From Pelecanus crispus (taxonomy: Eukaryota > Chordata > Aves > Pelecaniformes > Pelecanidae), in NCBI RefSeq assembly GCF_030463565.1, contig NC_134643.1, forward strand, positions 119,329,809 to 119,393,808: 64,000 bases of DNA. The letters run 5' to 3'. The first letter of the stretch is position 1. Every line of letters starts with the position of its first letter. Positions 33,936 through 45,439 of this stretch are shown in pieces. The position numbers and the translations under genes are program-made. The notes under the pieces are model-generated. The model was given only the letters and a program-made list of their open reading frames with translations. It ran no database searches and had not been told where the DNA came from.

Positions 33936-35527
33936 GCCCACCACCTGCAGCTGCGGGCTGTGGGCAGAGAGCTTGGCCTTCCTCACTGCAGGCCAGGCAT
34001 GTCTTCTGGGGCAGCATGTAGTGGATGCAATGAATCAGCTGAAAATGGTTATTTTCAACCCAGGCCTTTTCCTAGTATATGACAATTACTCCCGTCCTTT
34101 CTAAACAAGCACTTTGGTTGTCTGCTATGACACACCCTGGAGATGGTTTGTCACAGTTTCTGAGTTCGAGCTGAATTAGAGTGAGGACGGTCAGCTGAAG
34201 TAAGATTAAAATCCCAACACTTCTCTCTTCCCTAGGGAGAAAGTGACAGGCAGTAGCATCCATACCAGCAAAACCACTGTAGACAGAGTGCTGTCCCTCT
34301 CTTCAAATGTGATACAGTGGTGCACCAACACCACTCTCCTCTCGACATTTTCAGTGGTGTGTTTGAAGCACTTCAACTGAAGTAATGCAGAGAAAAAGAA
34401 AAAAAAACACCAGCCATGAAGCTATGGGGTTTGTGTGCCTCCCATGTTAAAAAACCTCTGCCCGATGTGTTTGCTGGAGAGGTGCTCAGATGTCCCTGTG
34501 ACAGTGAGTGTTGCTGCAACTTTCTCTCTACTGACCTTGGGTTGTTCTCTCAGTCTCGTGCTGGTAAAATCCTGGGTATATGTGCCTGACAAGATGGATA
34601 GAGGGTATATGTTCTCTTAAGTGCATATAAAAATTATAGGGAAATTAATAGAAGATTGCAGTATCAATAATTTGAATTAAAAAATTAGAATGTCATCTTT
34701 AAAATTCCTACTCACTTGTGCTTAATTCCAGCTTCCTAATGAGCTGTTGCTAAAGATTTATGATTTTTTTACCTCTGGCTTCAAAAGCAGGGTTTTTTTA
34801 TTAAAAAAATCATTTCCGTTATGCTGTCGCACAACTTGGTGGTTTAGCGTCGGGGAATGGGAAGCAGGGGGATTACTCTGGGGCTGCAGCTCGCACAGCA
34901 GAAGAGACGCCCTGGCCTGGCTGGCCCGCAGCTCCGCTGCCTGCACCTCTTTTCCTGCACCTCTTTTCCGAGGCGAGGCCCTTGCCAAGCACACGGGTGC
35001 AGCCCTGCAACCTCCTTTTTGGGGGACGGGGGTGCTGAGGAGGAACTGCTGCTGACTCCCTGCTCTGCCCTTTTGCCAGCAGCAGCCCTGCCCGCAGCCA
35101 CGGAGGCGAGCAGAAGCACGGGCACCTCCGGCTTTGGAGGGGAGCATTCCCGTGCCTTGTGTCTCCCCATCACAGGTGACAGAGGGGAGCGCTGGTTCGA
35201 ATGGGTAATGGTTTGGGCGGCCGCCATCGTCACCACCTGGATTTTATGCTTGCTGCTTTAAATAAGCGATGTGTCCTGGCTGCAGCCTGTGGGCTGCACG
35301 CTCATGAGGCGACAGGATCCGACCTGGAGTCCCAGCTGGAAAGCGGTACAAGAGGCCAATCAGGACTAGGAACAGTGCATGGCAGAGGCTTTGTGAAATA
35401 TGATTTTGTTAAAAGTGCTGTGCTTCACAGGAAGGTAAGCCACAGCAATAAACTCATCCAGGTTACAAATGACAAGTTGCAATGTTTGGGCAGATACAGT
35501 AAAAAAATATAAATTTACATGTATGAA

Positions 35528-35564
35528 ATCATATATAGCAATTATATATGACATAATATATGAT
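35528..35564. repeat. AT-rich inverted repeat
   Basis: ATCATATAT at 35528-35536 is the exact reverse complement of ATATATGAT at 35556-35564. The 19-bp AT-rich spacer would allow a hairpin or cruciform. Confidence 0.6.
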
Positions 35565-38500
35565 TACATATACCTCGTATTTGCATAGAATAGATAAATT
35601 ATTTAAGATAACCCTCGCAGTATGTTTTGTTAGGGTTATTTTTCAGCTGGATCAGTTCCTGTTAATGATACATCCCCATGAGCTGTTGTGTGGACTCAGT
35701 GGAGAAGATTGCACGGGGATAGAAACATCCACCTGCATGTGGCGAGGGCCAGGCCCTGCTCAGCGTGGGTTTGCCACCGGCAGCAACCTCTCCGGGGCCA
35801 GCCCCTGAGAGCTGGTGCAGGGCCGATGTGGTGAGGCACTCTCACCTCTTAGCCCCGATCCCTAAACCCTTCCTCTATCAGTTTACTGGAACTGCGATTT
35901 GTAAAGAGAACTGACGGATCAGCCAACACCGCTATGTGTCATTAGCAGGTGCAATACACAACTGCCCACATCTCCCGAATGCCAGCAGCTGCTAAAATGA
36001 CCCTTGGGCTCCAATCACTGCCCTAGTGACGTTGCCAGACAATTGGAGGGGACCCTCCTCGCCTCTAGTTTCATGAGAAGTGGTAGGCGGCTCGTCTCGG
36101 TGCGTTGGCACCGAGTCCTGCTCGTGTTGTCTTAGAGGGTGCCATGCTGTCGCATGTACAGCGATTGGAAGGAAAAAAATATCCTTCTCCGCTCAGATGC
36201 TTTCTCCTTTTTTTTTTTTTTTCCATTTTAAGCCCAGGCTAATTTTTGTTGTTATGAAATGTCACTGTGATGATGCCAGAGCCTATAATTCAGTAGCCGG
36301 TGGCAGCCACTTCTCACATTCAGAGTCAGAGCTGGAGGCTGAGTTAGTGGATGCCTAGAGAGAAGTTAAAATGGGATAGCTATTTGCAGAGATTGATTCA
36401 CTGAAGTGCCTCAGTAAGCAGTAATTTAGAGACACAGGAGCCTCACATTTTGTAACCATTACGGTTTAAGGAGATAGAAGGTCCCCCCCTTCCTTCAACC
36501 ACCATATTAGTCTTCTATTCTGTTAAAACTATGACATTTTTCATTTTCAGAGGCTTCCTACGGGTGCCTGCAATCACGCTGAACCCCAAGACAGCGCATC
36601 ATGGATTTTCAAGAATCCTCTCTCCCGAGACAAGCAAGGCCAACAAACCCAAACAGATGACTGTGTGCATTACTTACACTGCTGCTCTCTGTTCGGCTGG
36701 TGTCAGCAGTCTTTTCCAGGCTCCAGTGTCAAGCAACACCGACAGACTGAGGCCATGCGTGAAGGCAGCATGGTGCAGAAAAACTGATACTCAGGCAAGT
36801 TGTCTCAGCATCTGTAGCTTCGAGCTGCTTGTGTCAAGGTGAAGCTTATTCCCCTTCAACTCCGACCGGGTAGAGGCAGCCACTATGGCAGCATAGTGTG
36901 AAACGCTGGTGTCAGAGCCACAGGGAGCTAACATCCTGATGATACCTTTTGGGTTCAGGTATTTTTTTGCATGTGGTGACGTGCAGGTATAAATCACTAC
37001 CCTACTCAACCCTAAAATAGGAGGCAACATCCAGTCAAGGTTGTCCTGTTCTCCTGCAAGTCTATTATTTCTAATATGTTTGACGCATGCATGAAAGTCA
37101 GCAGCAAGCACCCCCCCCGCGCCTTTCTAAGCCTTCCAAGACCATCGCCTGCATATGCTAAGAAGAGAAACCCAAATATTTTGTCTTAGCAGCCTGCTGC
37201 CATATGCCTGAGTAGGGGCTGCTCAGCAAAATCTTTGCTCCCGATACCTCTTAAAGGACATTGGGGTAGCCTGATCCTTTCATCTTTTGCCTGGAGAGTA
37301 CAAAGAAGCTAAAGGAATAATGAAATATTCTCCTACACACGTGAGCTGTCCATGTAATAATACTTATTATGCTGCGATACCTGAAATTTGTTTATATTAT
37401 TGAAAAGAAAGATACAAATGGTTTAGATATAAAGCTTTGTAACCAAGATTAATTGAGCATCGACTGAATAATGCTGAAAAGACTGTGTAAATCATGTGAA
37501 AGCTGGACAATAAATACAGGTTGCCAGAGAGATTACTCCTAAAAGCATTTCCAGCAGCCTGGAAACGTGTGGCTGGGGAATATTTCTGCAGGCTGCAAAC
37601 AGAGTAGGTTTTCAGCCAGTGCCGAGACAAATGGATGAAGTGACCCTCAGCCCAAGGAGGGATCCTGCATCTGGGCAACGTGGATGCCCTTGGGCTGCAT
37701 TCGTGACTGGGAGTTCTGTGAAATCTATGTCCTGCCATAAGGAATTGTTCACACGTATCTCCCAGCTGCACTGGAAGGCACGTGGACATATGGAAGATGT
37801 CAGGAGTGCTTTTTCATATCTAGCTTTCATTACCAGCATCAAGGAAAGAAAATCAGTGGTTTTGTAAATAAAGGGATGCCATCAGGAATCTCTTGACCAA
37901 AGCAATTCACAGATGGCTTGGCTTATGCTGGGTATTTCTTTTCTCTCTTTTCCTCTCTCTGATGTGAAATTTGGCAGCCACACTGGCGACCCTGATAGTG
38001 CACAAACAAGCCTTGCCTTGAACTTTGAAGTATCATTTAAACCCCTGCTGGCACTATGCACGGGATTTGACCAAAGGTATTAGCGAGTTGTTAGTGAAAA
38101 TAGCAGTCTCCAGTGGGTGTGTGTTTGATTAATAAAACTGCAATACAGTTTGTTACAATTGCCAATTTCTGGTCAGAAAAGGCCCACTCGATCGGAAGAT
38201 AACGCTGCACTGTGACAGGTCAAGGACCGCCACGTGCTGCTAGACCTTACAAAAGGGAATTAATGCCTGATGCTAATACATCCACTTGTCTCCCTGTGTT
38301 CGTGACCTCCAAAGTCCCCTGCAGTTATTAAGATACAGTGCAATTTTTTCTTAAGTGTGTATTTTAAATTCAAGTGGGTATTATGGGCTTTCTGTGAAAC
38401 AGATGGATTCCACATGCATGCTTGTCTGTGGAAACATCTGAAGTGTAAAAGGGTCCGTTAAATAAACCTCATTATACATCTGTCTGGTTGAATTTATTAA

Positions 38501-40624
38501 GGCCTTTAGAGAGCAAGAGACATCCTATACCCCATTTTTCTGAGCTAGAGGATAAAAGGACATGACCAAAAAGGAAAGAATAAACTTTTCCATGTCACCA
38601 TCAGTGCCGGCAGAGATCTCTGTCAGATTTATGTTTTTGCTAACAGAAATTTTATTCTCCGAAGAAAATACATAGGTTTGGGCTGTTCTGTCTTTCCCAC
38701 TGACATCTCTGTGGGCCAGACTTTTTTTTTGTTTTCCAAAAATGGAAATATTTTGCCTGATAAACCTTTATCCAGACTTCTCAATGGAGAAAAAGGCATC
38801 TCCCACCCACGTGAGTCATTGCCAGAGAGGGGAAGCTATCTTGGGCCCACCTCTCCCGTCCCTCAACCCACTCTGCAGCAGCCAGAGGCCAAAGGACATT
38901 GCTGATACAAAATGCAGAGGCAGCTTAAAGAATGGGCAAAATCCAGAGGACGAGAGGAAAATCCTGGTCCTTGCAGTAGCACCATTCAGTGGGACCTGGG
39001 CTGCAGCTGCCCAGCCGCTCACAGCTTTGCCCGTGCCAAAAGCCGTGCCTGATGGGATTGTCTCTGGGATTTTCTAAGTGTATTTGGTCTAAACAGACAG
39101 AGCAGGCAGGACCGAGAGATGGGAAATCTGATCGTGGGACGGGAGCCCAACAGGACGCAGGGGAGATTTGTCCCATGTCTGAGCAGGTTGCGATGTATTT
39201 GAAACATATGTGTAACATAGCCAGAAGGAAGTCCTGGGGTGCAGGGTCTGGGGTCTGGGGCGTGGGACCTCCTTCTCCAGTGCAGCTCAGGAAAGTTCAC
39301 TTTCTCCCATGGTGTTACGCTTGGCTGGAAGAATATTTTTTTTCTGGAGGATGACAATATCTGATACTGCATCACCAGCTTATTAGAAGTGATAGATGGA
39401 TTATCAGGGAGGTAATTTCTGAAGCTTATTCTTTGAAGGTATTTGTTTTCTTTCCAGTCTGCATAAATACATCCCTTTGGCTGCAAAGCCACAATGTGCG
39501 GGCATGAATTTTATGTCACCACATTCTGCCATAGTAAGAAAATAATTTTTTTTTTTCCCTTTTTTTTTTAACATCATATGCTCATGGAAAGGAGATCAGA
39601 AACAGTACTCACATAGGCCTAGAAACCAGCTTCCCTGCCTCCTGCAGGCCTTTGCTTGGTCTGCTGAGCCTTATTTCCAACTCTGTTATAGTTTTTGCTA
39701 CCTCTCTGGGGTGCTCTAAGATATAGGTAAATAGTATGCATCACTCAGTATCAGGGGTAGCAGTCAGGCGGTACCTCAGGCTCGGTCCTGAGTCCCTGTA
39801 AGCAGCCTCTGCAGTCATGCACCCTCCTCTCTGTCCATCCCTTCAGTTGTCACAGGGGTCAGCCATTTCTCAAAAGATAAAATCCCGCTAAACCCAAATT
39901 TTGCTCCGAGCACCTCACCAACACCGTTACCCACACTGGAGGACCTGTGAAGCTCAGCAGCCTACTTCACGCCAAGGCAAACCCCTCCATTAGGTGTTTG
40001 GGGATAACCTGCAGCTGTTCAGCCTGAGCACTGCCGTGCGTGTGTTTTTGCTGTACCTGAAAGCCTCCTGCCATGCACAATTACACATGTCAAGCAGATG
40101 CTGCCTGCATTCATTCGTATTCGGTGTCCAGCCCACTGCTGTCTCGCTGTGCTCTATGGGGTGCAAAGACACACACTGGTTTACCTCCCAAAAAGCAGAC
40201 AGAGAGCTGGAAATCTGGTATAGCCGAAGCTACCTGATTCTGTAAAGCTTGTCATATGATTTGACTCTGGAGATCATCAGCTAAAGCCAGAGAAAGCCAG
40301 GATCGTTGTGAGAACCGTGGCTGTAGAAGAGCTGACTCCTGGGGACAGGGTGATGGGGACGGCTGATGGGGGTGGCTGATGGGGAGGGGATCTGCACCAG
40401 GGCAAGGGGGTTGGTAGCCATCCCAAAAACTTGTTTTGGACTGATCTTTGAAATTTTTTCATTGCCCCAGGAGACACTGCCAGGACAAAGGAGGGAGGTA
40501 TTGCACAGGGAAATATCCCAGAAGACTGGGATGAAATTGGGAAGTGCAATGTAAAACAAGGAAAGCCACCACCTGTTCCACCACCCAGGGGCCATTTTCC
40601 CAGTAAGCCCAGGGTGCACTCCTT

Positions 40625-40641
40625 GGGGGGGGGGGGGGGGG
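40625..40641. repeat. 17-G homopolymer
   Basis: Seventeen G, then A and GGGG. The longest G run in the window, just left of the LTR-like element. Confidence 0.85.
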
Positions 40642-40739
40642 AGGGGTGCCTGCTGTGCCTAGGGTTCCCAGGGAGCTGGGCAGCCCTGCGAGCACTGAGG
40701 TGAGAGAAGGATGGGGAGAAGGTGCTCCAGAAGGTGTGC

Positions 40740-41250
40740 CTGACTAGGGATCCCCTGGAGAGAGCATGATGGAGCAGATATTCACACTGCAACCAGGGAG
40801 GGCCTCATGCTGGAGCAGGTAGATATTTCCTGAAGGACTGCAGCACATGGAGAACTCACACTGGAGCAGGGGAAGAGTGTGCAGAGGAAGGAGCGGCAGA
40901 GAGGAGCTGTTATGGACTGACCACAGCCCCCATTCCCCATTCCCCTGCACCACTCAGGACTGAGGGAGAAGGCAGAAGATTAGGGTTTGAAGGAATGAAG
41001 TTGAGCCTGGGAAGAAAGGGGGGGGCAAGGGGAGGGTGTTCTAATTTTTGTCTTTGTTTCTCACCATCCAACTGTATTTTAATTGGCAATAAATTAAATT
41101 AATGTTTGCACATGACAGTAAGTGATCTCCCTGTCGTTATCATGTCCCACGAGCTTTTTCATCTTATTTTCTCCCCCCGTCCTGTTGAAGAGGAGAATGA
41201 GAGAGTGGCTGGGTGGGTGTCTGAGAGCCAGCCAAGGTCAACCCACCACA
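40740..41250 (+). mobile_element. LTR or 3' end of an avian ERV
   Basis: I recognise this as a widespread avian ERV sequence. Landmarks are GCTGGAGCAGG and ACACTGGAGCAGGGGAAGAG, GTTATGGACTGACCACA, CATTCCCCATTCCCCTG, GAAGTTGAGCCTGGGAAG, the poly(A) signal AATAAA at 41088-41093, and the terminus GTCAACCCACCACA at 41250. Orientation is + from the poly(A) signal and terminal CA. The left limit is uncertain: either the whole block is LTR, or a purine-rich tract at about 41009-41037 is the polypurine tract and the LTR proper is 41038-41250 (TG...CA, 213 bp). No target duplication was found. Confidence 0.65.
41088..41093 (+). terminator. LTR poly(A) signal AATAAA
   Basis: Canonical hexamer inside the LTR-like element, 157 nt before its terminal CA. 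A retroviral 3' end signal by position. Confidence 0.55.
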
Positions 41251-42007
41251 TTCCACCCCCCCACCCCCCCACCCGCCCGTTTTTTTTTTTCAGTGGAGCT
41301 ATCAGTTCTTTCTATCACCCTCTTGGTGGAGGGTCAACCAGTTTGGCAGCGCTGCTGGCAACCACTTGCCAGGAAGGAGCACACGCAGACCTTTAAAGAG
41401 CAGGAGGGTCGCTGCTCCTTTTCACCCAGCCTGTAAATTGTTACTCCCTGCCTGGGCTCCCCATACTGTGGCTGCCTGGGAGGGTGCACAGATTCTTCTT
41501 GTAATAGCTGCCAGTGGCAGTTGCTCCTCTGTGTATTTTTTTTGCAAGCAATCCTTGGAGGTATGTTGTCTCTCCTAAGCAGTTTAGTGAAAACTCCACT
41601 TTCAGGCGCTCCCTGCTTGCCCAACAGATTTATTAGCCCTCCACAGGTCTGTCCTCACACCATCTCACAGTGAGTCATCCTGATGCTGGGATCAGTGAAA
41701 GCTATCATACATTGCAGCCCACACATTTTCCTTAATGTGCTGCCTTTCTTTAGTCAGAGAATTACCCACTCCTCCTGGGAAAAAAGCCTGAGCTTATTGC
41801 TACTCAGTTCCTTTTTTTAAAAAGTAAAACCAACCTGTGTTAAAGGGGTCTATGTGCTTGAGGGTACTGCGCTATCCCCCCTTACAGATGAGAGTAACAG
41901 GATGGCAGGTACACCACCAGCCACCCTGCCTGCCATGGGCAGTCTTGCAGAGAAGACTCAAGAGAGGGAAACCCCCCTTGCCTTGTGGAAAGGAAATTCC
42001 CCTTGAC

Positions 42008-42031
42008 TTTTTTTTTTTTTTTTTTTTTTTT
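42008..42031. repeat. 24-T homopolymer
   Basis: Uninterrupted T run followed by CCAGGCAG. It has no recognised retroelement beside it. Confidence 0.85.
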
Positions 42032-43045
42032 CCAGGCAGAGGTTCCTGTAGGCTCCCTGTAAAGATGGCTCAGATGGAGTGATGCTGCCTGGGTGTTGCT
42101 AGTGCAGCCAGGCACCTAGCCTGCCAGCTGTAATAGACAGTAATGCTCACCTGACCCCAGATCTCCCCTTACTCCATGATGCACGAAGACTAATCTACTG
42201 TGCCAGTACTTTCTGTTCAGGGCAGCCTGGTGACTGCCCTCCATACCAAGCAGCCTGCCTTTTCTATTCCAAGCTGGCCATCACAGTCTCAGGTGCAGCA
42301 AAGCTGCGACCGCCAGAGCCCACGAGAGCCTGCAGACCCCAGTGGCCCAGGGATGTGAGTTTGGGTGAGCCGTGCCCACAGAGACTGGCTTTAAGGCAGT
42401 CATGGGGCAGCCCAAGGAAGAGCCTGCAAGGTTTTCAAAAAAGCGTAAGAGCTACCATGAGGTTTTTAACTACTCATAGCAAACCATGGTTCTTGCATGA
42501 GCAGTAATGGCAGAGCTGCACCTCTCCACACAGGACACGCTACTCTGTCATCCACCTCCTCCTTCCCTGCCCCAGAGGTGGAGGGTTTTTACAACACTGA
42601 CTACCCACTGCTGATAAAGCAATTCATAAGGGAGTGTTATGAAAGATGCTAAGAGAAAAGGCACGCACAAATGTTGCCTGCCTCTCCTAGACGATCGCAG
42701 CAGGGGCTCTGGCTCCCTGTCAGGTGGAGCTGTAAGTGCAAAGGCAGCTGCCAGCTCACACCTCCAGGGGCTGGCAAAAGGAGTGGCTGGATCTTAGTTT
42801 GAAGTAGAGAGACTGTACAGCACCGACATAGTGGTAAATTCCATGATGCATATCCTTACAGCGCGGGCTGTTCCAGGCAAGGCAAGGAGATGCATCAGTA
42901 CTCTTTCTGGGGACAGAGTGTAAGGCTAAGCTGGCTTTTTTGATTCTTTCCTTCCCTCCCCCCCCTTAATCACTTAATTCCAGCATTACACTAATGATAG
43001 CTGTCACTTTTTTCCAGGGTTTTATATCAGCGTCATAAAAGCCAC

Positions 43046-43066
43046 AAAAAAAAAAAAAAAAAAAAA
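43046..43066. repeat. 21-A homopolymer
   Basis: Uninterrupted A run. I found no retrogene body upstream of it. Confidence 0.85.
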
Positions 43067-45006
43067 TTAAACCCCAGGGGAGCTCAGGTTCTCCCTGTAA
43101 GCAAGGGAGAAGTGGATGCTGGCTGCATGGCCATGGCACCCAGGGCGGAGGGAGGTGAGGAGAAAGTGCAGGACAAAGGAGAAGGGAGAACAGCCCAGCT
43201 TAGCCTCTGCTTTCTTCCTCCCAGGAAAGCTCAGAGAAAATTTACTGTGGTAAGTCATAGGATTTGGTTACAGGAGTTCAAAGTGAGTTTCTCAGTAATG
43301 ATCAGGTATTAACTTTTTTTTTTTTCACAGAGAGAGAGATTTCAGACAGTCCAACAAGTCTGTTTTGAAGCCCACCTCTGACTAGCGTGGCAGTGTCTGA
43401 GGCCACAGCTCCAGCATCCTTAACGCTGGACCAGCTAATGTCTTCTTGTGGAGACAAGAAAGGGCGAGAAATCTGAGAGACTAGTGAAGAACTCATCATC
43501 TGCAGGCTTCTTGAGCCTGCTCCTCCTTCCCTGAGGCTTCCAGCATCCCCATTTCCTCTCAGGGCCAAAGAGCATCAGCTGACAAGTCCACTGGGTAAAG
43601 TCCAAAAGAGAAGATAACTCCTGGCTGTTGCCTGGTGACTGCAGGTGTAGTATCTCACTCCCTGTAGGCAGCACCAGCAAAAAGACCTGTAGCTATCAAA
43701 AAGAACAAATTATTTTCTTCATGTTCTTTTTGGAAAGCTGCCTTAGTTCTGTTGACTACCAATCCTATTAGAACATGGGGGTCCTAACTGGGATTTGTAT
43801 GCCACAGTATGTTAATGATGGTGTAAAAAAAGCCAACGCCATGTTTAAAGGCCCTTTAGTGTGAGAAGGCAATTGTTGGTAGGGAGAGAGCAAGTACGCA
43901 CACAAACACAGGTGTGAGTCAAAAGTGACATTATAGGTGGCCACATCACACAGGTGGGTGCTCAACAGGAGGGGTGCAAGCAAAGAAATAAGGTCTGTCC
44001 CGCCACATCCCGAATGGCTACTTGAAGATCAGTTTTTGAATCTCTGGTCTAAACTGTAGCATCACAAAATCCATCTGCAATGGCTGTGTTCAGCCGCTGG
44101 CCCCCAACCTTCAGTGTTACTGAGAGGTACAAGCTTGCTTGCACCCTCCCAGAGATCTCCACCTTGCACCCATCCGCCTCAGCGGGATGAGTGACAGGGA
44201 TCAGCCTCCTTGCACTGTGTGGGGGCCAGGTGATCCAGGCCACGGCAGCTCACCCGTCCTCCTCCCTGGCTCTGCATCACCAGCCCCGGTGACACGCGTC
44301 TCGGCTGCCGCAGCGACGGCCCGAGACAGCACGGCATGGACTGGATCTGCATAGAGGAGAAAAGCAAACCATTAGGTCAGCAGTGTCCGAGGCATTGCAC
44401 CCCTGCGGCAGTATTAGGTACGCTCCTGTACTTCCCTCACTCCCTGCACTGCTTCCTTTAAATTTGATCACTGAAGGGAACACCAGCCATGCATACCCCT
44501 AACCTCTCCCTGGTCAGAGTTTATTCCATGTCAGCACTGTGGTGTTATTCTTCTGTTTCAATACCCATTCCTGCTCCAGAATTGCCATCATTTGAATTTT
44601 CATATTAAATTTCTAATGCACATAGAGCAGGAGAAGAGAGCAGCAAAATGACCCTGCCACCGATCTCTGCTGACAGTCCATCTGAAATATTATCCCCAGT
44701 GCTTCTCCAGTGCTTGCTGGCTGCAGAGAGCCCCGGGGGGGAATGGGCTTAACGCTGTAATTAGGCAGATCCTGAGGTGGCCAGCACTGCCGAAACTCCC
44801 AGGACTGCAAAGGCTCTCTATGCCTCTCTCACTTTCTGCAGTCACATAGAATGGAAGAGCTTTTTTTCCCCCGCCCCTCCTGAAGGTTATTTGTAACATG
44901 ACAAATGCCCTCCTGAATCAGATTAATGGGCCTTCTCGGCTGCCCAGCATCTTAACTCTGACAGTGCCAGCAGGAGATGTCATTTAAGGAGAGCATGTGA
45001 GCCCAG

Positions 45007-45429
45007 CTACCAGTGGCAGTCCTTCCTCCTCACTCTCCTCACATTCCCAGGCACTGTATTTGGTCTTTTAGGGGATCCATCCTCACCCAGTCCCTTTGGT
45101 ATTTCTTTATGGACCCGTTGTTGATGAACTTTTCTAGCTCCTTTTTGGACCTGATGATCCTGTCTGTCCCCCCGAGCTCCTGAGGCAGCGAGTACAAGCT
45201 GCCTGCCTGCAGTGTAAAGATGCATTTGCTTTTCCTTGCCAGGGACTGATGGCCCATGGCGTTCAGCAGGTGCCCTCAAACTCTGGCTGTGCACGAGGTG
45301 GTGGATAACAGTTCTGCATCCAGCATCATGACTTTGTAAACCTTGGGTCACACCCCCCCACCCCAAGGCCTCTCCAAACGATGCTTTCTTTGCTTTTTCC
45401 AAGCGGTTGATGAGCTCGCTGTATTCCAT
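45007..45429 (-). pseudogene. Possible degraded coding stretch, family unknown
   Basis: On the - strand, three nearby segments in different frames look protein-like. The first starts MEYSELINRLEKAKKASFGE. The second lies around 45310-45345 and contains KVMMLDAELLSTTSC. The third (45039-45257) contains KSKCIFTLQAGSLYSLPQEL and then an amphipathic charged stretch, KKELEKFINNGSIKKYQRDW. A frame change near the G-run at about 45354-45366 and an in-frame stop separate them. The final bases read an acidic stretch (EESEEEG) in yet another frame. Taken together this suggests a decayed exon or retrocopy with frameshifts. I cannot name a family, and chance frames remain possible. Confidence 0.3.
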
Positions 45430-45439
45430 ATGATGGGGA

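Larger units (their letters stand above)
33054..40739. other. Intergenic DNA, no gene recognised
   Basis: Mixed composition. Includes short CTG (33834-33849) and CCT (33912-33935) repeats, a GC-rich patch at about 34860-35230, an AT-rich inverted repeat at 35528-35564, and a G17 run at 40625-40641. Several long frames on both strands overlap each other in the GC-rich parts and show no family motifs. I treat them as chance. Confidence 0.7.
41251..45006. other. Intergenic DNA, no gene recognised
   Basis: Starts with C-rich and T-run sequence beside the LTR end, then has a 24-T run at 42008-42031 and a 21-A run at 43046-43066. A short CpG-rich patch lies at 44280-44345. No coding or repeat family is recognised elsewhere. 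Confidence 0.7.

Noticed and set aside
33738-34104. 114- and 113-codon frames with poly-Leu/poly-Pro stretches
   Set aside because: The stretches come directly from CTG and CCT microsatellites.
34747-35261. Overlapping frames of 100-134 codons on both strands
   Set aside because: GC-rich, stop-poor patch with frames open on both strands at once. The composition is Ala/Arg/Pro/Cys-biased, as expected by chance.
40277-40792. 171-codon frame on the - strand
   Set aside because: It runs through GC-rich DNA and the G17 tract (read as proline codons), overlaps other frames, and has no family motif.
43046-43066. 21-A run as the tail of a retrogene
   Set aside because: No coding or RNA-gene body lies next to it on either side and no target duplication is visible.
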